64,000 nt of DNA from NCBI GenBank assembly GCA_013396635.1, contig WBMW01000581.1, forward strand, positions 558,001 to 622,000. The letters are read 5' to 3'. The translations under genes were made by a program, and so were the position numbers. Source of the stretch: Penelope pileata (taxonomy: Eukaryota > Chordata > Aves > Galliformes > Cracidae). Shown here one piece after another: positions 57,701 to 64,000 of the stretch. Under the pieces are notes generated by a model that did not search any database, was not told the origin of the DNA, and saw only the letters and a list, made by a program, of their open reading frames with translations. Position 1 is the first letter of the stretch, and every line of letters starts with the position of its first letter.

Positions 57701-59858
57701 CACATAAAACAGGATTCAAGTTACTTAAAGTTACAAGTTAAAGCATTCAGAGCTGCTGCACCAACATTTTTGCCTGCTTGGCAGTCACTGGGTGATAAAG
57801 GAAATGGCGTATTACGACAGAGGCTTTTGCTCCACATTTAAGAAGCGTTGCCTGCATTGCCAGAAACATGGTGAGCAGAGATTCTTAAGTAACTGAACCA
57901 GTTTAGAAACCTCTGAAAAGAAATTGCACTGTGTCAAATAAGCGTCTGCAGCTTTATTCCCTGAAACTTCTTTTTGCTTCAAGGCTGCTTAACTCCAGAC
58001 AGTTTCCTCCCACTAAACTGCACTGAGCACATTCCCTTCCTGAACTGCTCCATCCCTTGCTCTCTGCAGAGGGACTGCAATATTGTCTTCAAAAACCAAA
58101 GAAGTCATTCCTTAGTGCACTCAATGATGCAATTATCCAAATCTGCAATAATTGCAGATTCGACATGCAAGGCACACGCATTAAGGGTCTACAAGCAATT
58201 TAATTCTAGCAGTATGATCATTTATAACTGCTTGACCTCACAATTTCTAAAATCAAGTGAACTTGAAGTCTACTCTGAATGGTTTTTACTGCATGTTTCT
58301 TCTGCAATCAAAGTGGAATTTCAGACCAGTTGAATCTCTCCAGATCCAACCCCGCTGCCCAAGGAGGGTCAGCTATAGCAGGCTGCCACGGGCCGTGTCC
58401 AGGTGGCCTTTGACTATCTCCACCGATGAAGACTCCACTGTCCATGTCAGATATTCAGTTCTCTCTTAGCATCTTTGTGGCCCTTCACTGGGCTCACTCA
58501 AGTATCTCCATATTCTCTCGGCAAAATCAAGGTGTGTTTTCCTCTGGATCAGGTTTAGCGATCTGGATTAGACCCTCTTGTCTCTCCAGAGAGCCCTTGC
58601 ATGTCCCTGACACGTTGGTGGATCATCCATCATGCTGGCTGTAACCTTTTCAGAATAGCGACCACCACCTGCTGAGAGGGCAGGCTGTTTTCAGGGAGCC
58701 CAGTGCTCAGCTCCTCAGAAGAAGTGTGGGAGTGAAAAGGTTCAAGCCACCTGGCACAAACCTGCTGGGAGGAAACAGGATGTGCCAGTTAGCAAGCACA
58801 GCCAGCCTTGTGTTTCTGCCAGCACATATGCTTCTGTCTGTAGGGTGCCTCAGCACACGCAGCTCGTACAGAGCGACAGCCACACACGTTTCATCACACT
58901 GGGTATCTGCCCAAGGAGACCTGTTTGGTGTTTGCGGACAGCCTGTGTCGCTGCTGCACAGCCAAAGCATTCATCCTCTTCTGGACTGTCACACACAGCA
59001 CCCTGAGCTATGGTGATCTCAGGACTTGTGGTCCTTGCTTGTGGAATCATAAGACCATGGGGAAAAATCTCAGCTTTCATTACAAAAAAGTCGCAGGCCC
59101 CGTAGCAGCTGGGAAAGGATTGAAAATGTCACACCTATGCCCAGAAGGCTTTGATGACAGGAGGCAAAACTAATCTCCACCCTGCTATTAAATGTGAAAG
59201 ACAAACAAAAAACCCATAAAAGTTTGGGATGCTTAAGGCTGCCAAAGCAGTAGTTAGTTTGTTATTCAGCCCAGGCATGCCTTCTTGCTCCGTGCCTTCA
59301 CACCCTTTCCAGTTCCTCACCCTAGAGCACAGTGTCTTCTCCCTTCTTGTATCAGCCTTTCCACCTCTCTGAGAAGAGACTCCAGGACTCACCTGTGCTC
59401 CAGCCTTTCTGTTCCTGTAGCTGTTGTACATCAGTGTCAGTCAGGTTTCTGTGAATCTGTTCACTGATTTATTTAATCAAGAGCAGAATCTGGAATTATG
59501 TAGGCATTTGCTAAAATTACGCTTTTTTGCATCTTCCACTGAGGTGCACGTGCTCTAGGGTTGCTTCAAAGGACTCGCACAAGCTTATAAATCCCCCTGC
59601 TCTGAAATCTTTTCTCACCTACAGAAGGCGAATTGTACTCTCAGCAGAGAAGCAGCAGGGCTGTAGTGCAGAACTCACCCATGTCCTTCCTTGCAGATCT
59701 CGTACGAGGACGTGGACCGCCTGAAGGGACTGGCTGTGATTGAGAACATGAGGGTACCACACTTCCTGCAAGACCATGCCCGGTATATGGAGCACTTGGA
59801 AAAGATTATGGAAGTTAATGAGCTGACTGACGAGGAGCTCCAGGATCTCATAGATTGA
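36346..59858 (+). CDS. MATCAP2: MATCAP2 (KIAA0895), microtubule-associated tubulin tyrosine carboxypeptidase
   Basis: Seven coding exons: 36346-36370, 43058-43740, 52611-52754, 54925-55057, 56224-56529, 57002-57099, 59697-59858. Together they give 1,551 nt (516 residues plus stop), close to the roughly 520-residue human protein. It starts MLESIRVTEKLHWP and ends NELTDEELQDLID. Residues 1-200 are a basic, Ser-rich, probably disordered region. The catalytic domain begins about KPSNVEKEKTKFFKSDFTYN. The metalloprotease motif HEIGTH is at residues 326-331. Glu362, in NPTEEGLASIHS, is 31 residues further on, the spacing of the third zinc ligand in the paralogue MATCAP1. The family removes the C-terminal Tyr of alpha-tubulin. 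All splice phases agree. Identity is very secure; activity is inferred from family. Confidence 0.96.
36859..36887. repeat. (TG)n microsatellite followed by G run
   Basis: About eleven TG units followed by a run of seven or more G, in the first intron near the edge of the CpG island. Likely polymorphic in length. Confidence 0.9.
38213..38671 (+). mobile_element. CR1 LINE fragment with internal deletion and an ambiguous base
   Basis: The left part encodes the CR1 RT C-terminal region (LCDAVDTPEGRDAIQRDLDR, AKCKVLQLSW, ERDLGVCVDEKLTMSRQC, RPHLKYCVQFWGPQHKKDVE). At 38,628 there is an N, and right after it the sequence jumps to the extreme 3' tail (GGTCCCGTCCAACCCGAACC...ATTCTATGATTCT). Several hundred bases of normal CR1 are missing at this point. 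The open frame runs through the joint. Confidence 0.9.
40990..41025 (-). mobile_element. CR1 LINE 3' tail, very short
   Basis: AATCACAGAATCACAGAATT followed by GCAGGGGTTGGAAGA is the reverse complement of a CR1 terminus (CCAACCCCTGCAATTCTGTG). Only about 36 bp remain. Confidence 0.75.
43058..43740 (+). CDS. MATCAP2: MATCAP2 coding exon 2 (residues 9-236)
   Basis: The largest exon. It carries the basic N-terminal region (HHKKHRKATKGSTTSRSSEH) and conserved VLKDIFTTGTSSYNVLLQSK. It ends with LTAIKPSNVEKEKTKFFKSD, FTYNPQFEYANPALPNVLAK and ASDRFLKQ, the start of the catalytic domain. The Lys/Arg/Ser-rich part probably binds microtubules (inferred). The acceptor is TTAATGCAG; phase 1 in, 0 out; donor GTACAG. 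Confidence 0.96.
43741..52610 (+). other. MATCAP2 intron 2
   Basis: An 8.9-kb intron. It contains a minus-oriented CR1 at 49,661-49,978 and A runs (for example 44,833-44,849). Open frames at 47,278-47,796 and 48,181-48,636 have no recognisable similarity. A stretch around 44,960-45,110 carries an octamer ATGCAAAT and several ATTA cores. Confidence 0.7.
49661..49978 (-). mobile_element. CR1 LINE fragment, reverse orientation
   Basis: Reads from GAATCATAGAATTGTTTGAG through GGGAGGGACCTTTAAAGCTC, GGTTGCTCAGAGCCCAGTCC and CTTGGCAGCCTGTTCCAGTG to CCCTTGTCCTACCACCACAG. This is the 3' end of a CR1 on the minus strand; translation on that strand gives RLFSRVCGGRTRGNRLKL. 5'-truncated. Confidence 0.92.
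52611..52754 (+). CDS. MATCAP2: MATCAP2 coding exon 3 (residues 237-284)
   Basis: Encodes SINIMERTLQKYGSYEKFEQ, ATGGSLLTKSRIWNRVRKYM and VKEGCLGE, the helical start of the catalytic fold. Phase 0 on both sides, acceptor TTTTGTAG, donor GTAAGT. Confidence 0.96.
54304..54790 (-). mobile_element. Internally deleted mariner-family element (MITE-like)
   Basis: The left end GGTTGCTCTGAGAGTAATGC is preceded by TA and resembles the terminal repeat of chicken mariner elements. The minus strand has a 74-codon open frame (54,401-54,625) with two separate parts of a mariner transposase: an N-terminal helix-turn-helix-like HQRLLNADGARTADVSTVKW and a C-terminal GMQALVHRWQKHTANGGDCV. The catalytic centre between them is missing. 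CTCTCAGAGG at 54,777-54,786 may be the decayed right end. The full right boundary is uncertain. It is non-functional and lies about 135 bp before MATCAP2 exon 4. Confidence 0.75.
54925..55057 (+). CDS. MATCAP2: MATCAP2 coding exon 4 (residues 285-328, first half of active site)
   Basis: Encodes IVVHLTEDLLSRASMTVVNG, RPTLTINISTAREHWLEGML and RHEI. His326 and Glu327 (first zinc ligand and catalytic acid/base by family analogy) are its last residues. The intron then splits the Gly codon of HEIGTH. Donor GTACGA, phase 1. Confidence 0.96.
56224..56529 (+). CDS. MATCAP2: MATCAP2 coding exon 5 (residues 329-430, second half of active site)
   Basis: Encodes GTHYFRGFNNNSQPW, NPTEEGLASIHSVLFRKDPF, LWRAALLYYTVYQASQMSF and RWDYCVRAKRGWTDTSQP. 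It holds the second His ligand (331) and the proposed Glu ligand (362). Phase 1 in and out. Confidence 0.96.
57002..57099 (+). CDS. MATCAP2: MATCAP2 coding exon 6 (residues 431-463)
   Basis: Encodes GCFNKDQVYLDGILRILRYR and ESIDFHLLTALGK. The acceptor is CCTTTTAG and the donor GTGAGT; phase 1 in, 0 out. Confidence 0.95.
57100..59696 (+). other. MATCAP2 intron 6
   Basis: A 2.6-kb intron with a divergent CR1-like segment at about 58,327-58,640. Nothing else recognised. Confidence 0.7.
58327..58640 (-). mobile_element. Old, divergent CR1-like fragment
   Basis: GGGCCGTGTCCAGGTGGCCT then TGACTATCTCCACCGATGAAGACTCC mirrors the CR1 consensus block 'TGTCCAG..GGCTTTTGAGTATCTCCAAGGATGGAGACTCC' in reverse orientation, with many changes. 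Limits are approximate. Confidence 0.6.
59697..59858 (+). CDS. MATCAP2: MATCAP2 coding exon 7 (residues 464-516 and stop)
   Basis: Encodes ISYEDVDRLKGLAVIENMRV, PHFLQDHARYMEHLEKIMEV and NELTDEELQDLID then TGA. The acidic C-terminus matches mammalian MATCAP2 closely. Acceptor CTTGCAG. Confidence 0.96.
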   Translation: MSYEDVDRLKGLAVIENMRVPHFLQDHARYMEHLEKIMEVNELTDEELQDLID

Positions 59859-61728
59859 GGATGTTTGCCAACCGTTCAGTCTGTGCAGCTGAGGACGTAG
59901 AAGTGACTTCTCAGAGCTTGCAAAGATGGACCTCTGAGGGGTGGGGCGGGAGGGAAGGGTGGCCAGAGTACGGGGAATTCAGAAAAAGTCCCTTTGTGTT
60001 CTTTTTGCATTGTGAGAACATACTGATGATTTTTTAAAGGGTTTGTGCATTTTTCGAAGTCTGGCTTAGGAATTCCTTTGCAATTATGTGTCGCCATCTC
60101 CTCTGTTTTGTGGGCTAGGCATAGTGCTTGACACTTACTTTCTCTTGTAATATACCCCCTTCTCCCATCAGACTTAGAGGTGGAGGAAAGGAGAAGGAGG
60201 GGAAATTCCCCTTTTGTGTATTCATATATGCTCTGTCTTTGCTCAGCTCTCACAGCTTGTAGAGATAGCACTGTTGTAGTTTATGCTACATCATTGTCTG
60301 TGTGGCTCTTTCCTATTTGTCATCATTGCAACAAGTGAAAAAAATAATCACGGTGCACAGAAGCAGGTCTTTGTGCAGTAGCTCTGTAATGTTATAAAAA
60401 ATTGGGTTTTTTTTACTAGGAGATTCAGCATTAAAAAAAACAGAAAAGGTAGGTAATGCTGTTTTGTTGACTGTAAACAGGTAGCAAAATTATCCTGTTT
60501 GTTCCCCCTGATTGTTACTGCTCCACATCTCCGTCTGTATAGTACATGGTTCAGGAACCTGAATTCTGGAAGGGTCTCCCTCCTTTGAGGACAAGGATAT
60601 TGTGGCTACTGAGTTCAGGAGGGTTGCATTTTGTAAGAAGGCTTGGGCAGAACTGTGATTTTATGACTTCTGCAATCAATAAGTTCAGGAACACAGGGAC
60701 GTAAGTGAGCACAGCAGGCAGCACCCACTTCTTGTCTGGGTCACCCGAGCCCACAGAGCATCACGGCACTTTTTGAGCAGTGTCAGCCCTACAGTAATGT
60801 TGTGCTGGCAGCGCTCATTGCAGAAATGAGACGTGGGTGAGGAGAAAAGCAGACTCACAAGTGCCCTGTTCCTGTGTTCCTACAGGAGTGCTGCAGCACC
60901 TTAAGCAACCTTACCTCTGTTTTATCCATCGGTGCTATACCCAGAAACAGGCAGAGAAAGCATGCTGCCGTAGGGCACTGCTCGTCAAACCATGGATAGC
61001 TCGGATGACACAGGAGGACTTACAGCATAAACTACATCCTCTGAATTCAGGGTGTTGTGGATTGTTGAGGCCAGTTGAGTTTTGCAGCTGTGAGTACTTT
61101 GACAACCGGTTTGGTTTTAGGAGGCAGCACTTTAGCAGGGCTCCCCTGACCTCCTGGGGAGGCAGCTGTGGTGTAGGAGGCTGGGAAGGAACAAGGGAGC
61201 CTCGGAGAGGGCTTCAGCCAGTTCTTCCCCTTCTACCTTGACCCACGGATAACAGGCCCAGCAGTGAATAAGGCAGGTAAATGGAGCCAAGGTTTCCTCC
61301 ATGCCACATTGTATGGGTCTGAGCCCCAGTGTCCCTCTCTCCCCATTTATCCTTTAATGAAAAAAGGATGGAACAACCCTCCCACGTTCCCCAGCCTTAT
61401 TTTACACCCATGACGCTAAGGCCCACGACTGCAAAGTTTTGAGAATGCTTCATGATAGGAAGAAAGGAAAATCAAGGAGGAAAAGCTCTATGTTTTCTGT
61501 GAGGTCTGGAGGTTTCTGAATAATCCCATGAAACCAGCTGTCTTTTGGACAGTGTTGCAGGTGTGCTTGCAGCATTTGGCTGACTGCTTCAGAAAATGTC
61601 CTCAACAAGATAAATTTACTAAATTTGATTATTTTCAAGGCAGGGACCAAGAACTCCTCACAGTAGCCTTACTTTTGTATTGGTAGTATTGTTGACAATC
61701 TGAAAGCCTTTCAGCCTCTGTGTGCAGA

Positions 61729-61734
61729 AATAAA
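61729..61734 (+). terminator. MATCAP2: Alternative poly(A) signal AATAAA
   Basis: AATAAA within CAGAAATAAAAGCTG, followed by a T-rich tract. It could end a shorter MATCAP2 transcript. Confidence 0.35.
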
Positions 61735-62566
61735 AGCTGTTTTTTCTTCCCCCCTTTTTCTTTGCTTTAAGAAGTTTGACCACTTGTAGCTTTGTCTGCC
61801 CAGCTCTGTTGAAGAACCGAACCCAGCAGACGTAGCATTGCAGCAGCCGGGGGGGAACAATTTGCAGTCCTGCACCCCCGCCCTCCTTTGCTGGAAGCAG
61901 CAGGAATGCCACGCGCAGCTGGGGTTGAGTCAAAGATCACAGCCAGAAGGCAGCTTCGGGGTAAATCACACAGAGATCACCTGGGCTGCAGAGAACTGGG
62001 CTCACTTTGCTGCCCCAGGGGTAGGTGAGAAGGCCAGTCCTTCACGAAAGGGACAGCTCTCAATGGGTATTTTCTCACTGCAGAGAATTCCTCACCTTCC
62101 TGCATTTACTTCTACACCAAGTGCTTTGCCCCAGTAGTTGTGTGCTACAGACTGAGGCTGTTGCTGTCCCAGGTCCTCGAAACCAGGAGGCCGTGCCGGC
62201 CTCGCTAGGTGCCCGCAGCACACCCTGCCCACAGCTTTTCCTCCAGCAGCCGTTGGCTCTCTCCCTGTAGCCCCAGGTGCTTTCCTTCAGGACCCACGTC
62301 TCGTCTCCCCCAGCAGTGTGTGTCATTGGACTTCTGTTCTTTGCTGCTGTCGAAGCAGGTTTGCCTCATGCAGGGTTGGCGTCTGGAAGCGGCCTGTGTG
62401 AAGATATCGCCGTGGCAGCAGGTGAGAACCCTGTCAGCTGCTGTTTTCAGCATCGGATTTGTCCTTCCTCCTTTGTAAAAGCGTTTCAAATTTTGAAGTG
62501 CACCTTTTGTAAGTTTTCCTGAATTTGTTTTTTCCTGATTACTAAGTCGTTGTACAGAAGTTCTGT

Positions 62567-62572
62567 AATAAA
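62567..62572 (+). terminator. MATCAP2: Poly(A) signal AATAAA, likely MATCAP2 end
   Basis: AATAAA is preceded by a TGTA at 62,551 and followed within 20-60 bases by a G/T-rich tract (TCGTGAGCTCGTGTCAC, GGTGTCAGTGACGTGGTG). This is the expected arrangement of a cleavage site near 62,590. Confidence 0.6.
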
Positions 62573-62590
62573 GTTTTTGGACAGCAGTGC

Positions 62591-63400
62591 TCGTGAGCTC
62601 GTGTCACTACAGAGTTTCATGGTGTCAGTGACGTGGTGAGAGCCTTTCGTAGCCGTCTCGTCCTGTTGCTTTGCGGTGCATCCGTGTCTCACCACGGCTG
62701 CGTCCTTCCTATACAGGAGCTTGGACAACGTTGGGAAAAATCGCCCTGTTTCACCAGAGCAATTTTAAAGGACATTTGATACAACTTTTACAAAAAAAAC
62801 TCAGTGAACGAATGGCAGATCAGGGTGCTGAAATGTTAGGTAGCGTTGCAGGAGAGCGTTACGCTCTTCGGGCAGCGCTGCCTTTACGGCTGCTTGGACA
62901 TCCCAAGCTGTGCATGGAGACGGCGTTCTGGCACAGTTCTGGAAAGCATCACTTGGGCTGGGAGTCACAAAGGGCCAGCCACGAGGCCTCGTGGAAGCTG
63001 TGCGTTGGGCACGGCTCCCTCTGCTCTGCCAGAAGTCGCACGCCTCCCTTCCCGTGGGACGGGGTCTGAGCCTCCTGGAGCCCCTTGGCTGCAGTAGGTT
63101 TCTCAGCACCACGTGGGAAACAGCAACCCCAAGTGTTCTGCTCTAACTCTGTGAGGCACCCCCTGCTTCTCCCCTCTCACAGCTGTTTATCCCCAGGGAG
63201 TCCGGCCATCTCCTTGTGATGCAGCTCCCTCATGGATAAAGAAGGGCATTTAAGGATGGTGTTTTTTTCCAACAGAAATACTTCCGAGGTCACTGTCTGA
63301 TGTGCCTGGCAAGGCAGTAGGGTATTATTGCATCATATTCCTCCTTCCTTGCTAGCTAGCCTGGAGAACTTGGACTAAGATCTGGAGGGGGAAGAAGGCA
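62591..63400. other. Intergenic, no gene recognised
   Basis: Moderately GC rich. Open frames of 80-130 codons overlap on both strands and have no recognised similarity. Confidence 0.5.
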
Positions 63401-63582
63401 AAGAAGAAACACCCAGAGAAGCTGTGGATGCCCCATCCCTGGAGGTGCTCAAGGCCAGGCTGGATGGGGCACTGGGCAGCCTGATCCAGTGGGTGGCAGC
63501 CCTGCCCACAGCTATGAGGGTTGGAGGTGAACAGGCTGTAAGGTCCCTTCCAACCTAAGCCGTGCTATGGTTCTGTGATTCC
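63401..63582 (+). mobile_element. CR1 LINE 3' end
   Basis: AGAGAAGCTGTGGATGCCCC, ATCCCTGGAGGTGCTCAAGG, CCAGGCTGGATGGGGCACTG and AGGTCCCTTCCAACCTAAGC, ending CTATGGTTCTGTGATTC, are the standard CR1 3' region in plus orientation. Well preserved, so comparatively young. Confidence 0.93.
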
Positions 63583-64000
63583 TGTTGGTGAGGGCACGAG
63601 GGAAGGAAGGCTGACAGCCTGCAGGCCCCTGGTGGTGGTGCTGGCACAAGGACGGCTGCACAGTGCCAGGAAGACCTTGCATGCTGATGCACCGAGTCCT
63701 GGGTGCATCAGGTGCTGCATTATTTCTGCGCATAAAGCAAAGCGTGGTGTCACAAGCAGAGCTACCACTCTTCTTAAAAGAAGTCAAGGACTTCCCCAGC
63801 AAGCAGCTGGGGAAACATCATGTGCAGAAGTAAGAGTAGCATGGCCTAAAACCGCTGGGAAAACGAGTGACATTCCTACAGTTCAAAGAACCAGGACAAG
63901 GTTCCTGCAAGCAAGACTTTGCAAGCGTGCCGAGGTGGGCCAATACCCTCGGTCGGCAAGAGAGGAGGGATGCAAAGCAGCTGTCCAGCTGCATGCAGCC

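Larger units (their letters stand above)
59859..62590 (+). other. MATCAP2: Probable MATCAP2 3' UTR
   Basis: No other gene is recognised after the stop codon until a strong poly(A) signal at 62,567. A second AATAAA at 61,729-61,734 may give a shorter form. The extent is inferred from signals, not from transcripts. Confidence 0.55.

Noticed and set aside
1..64000. CRISPR arrays, operons, phage or toxin-antitoxin systems
   Set aside because: No regularly spaced repeats, no compact gene strings and no ribosome-binding sites; the window is spliced vertebrate DNA.
1..64000. tRNA, rRNA or known microRNA genes
   Set aside because: No cloverleaf-type A and B box pairs or known small-RNA sequences were recognised by eye. 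A covariance-model scan could not be run, so small RNAs are not excluded.

Overview
This is vertebrate nuclear DNA, almost certainly from a bird and most likely a galliform close to Gallus. The evidence is long spliced genes with GT/AG introns, several chicken-type CR1 LINE fragments, an internally deleted mariner relic, an avian-looking solo LTR and AT-rich introns between two small CpG islands. There is no prokaryotic gene organisation. Gene names come from recognising translated exons against remembered vertebrate orthologues; no database search was run.

Layout. Positions 1-26,014 (minus strand) hold ANLN (anillin), which runs leftwards from a CpG-island promoter near 26.0-26.3 kb. I can place 22 coding exons, all with consistent reading phase (3,015 nt, 1,005 codons). 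The last exons, which finish the PH domain, lie beyond the left edge. Positions 26.1-36.1 kb are intergenic: a minus-oriented CR1, a complete 459-bp solo LTR with a perfect 6-bp target-site duplication, CR1 tails and an RT-bearing CR1 fragment. Positions 36.15-62.6 kb (plus strand) hold MATCAP2 (KIAA0895), a tubulin tyrosine carboxypeptidase, with seven coding exons totalling 1,551 nt (516 aa plus stop) and a long 3' UTR with a good poly(A) signal at 62,567. The remainder to 64 kb is intergenic with one CR1 tail.

The two genes are head to head. Anillin organises actin, myosin and septins at the cleavage furrow and midbody. MATCAP2 belongs to the family that removes the C-terminal tyrosine of alpha-tubulin. 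Both act on the cytoskeleton, but any co-regulation is inference. The promoters look different: ANLN has NRF1, CCAAT, CRE-like and CHR-like sites of a cell-cycle promoter, while MATCAP2 has two inverted copies of the ACTACAA-CTCCCAGC type (ZNF143-like) motif.

I found no new multi-gene system. The features most worth a second look are the inverted promoter motif pair, the solo LTR with a duplicated U3 block, the internally deleted mariner just upstream of a MATCAP2 exon, the 22-nt ANLN microexon and the ambiguous base at a CR1 deletion junction.
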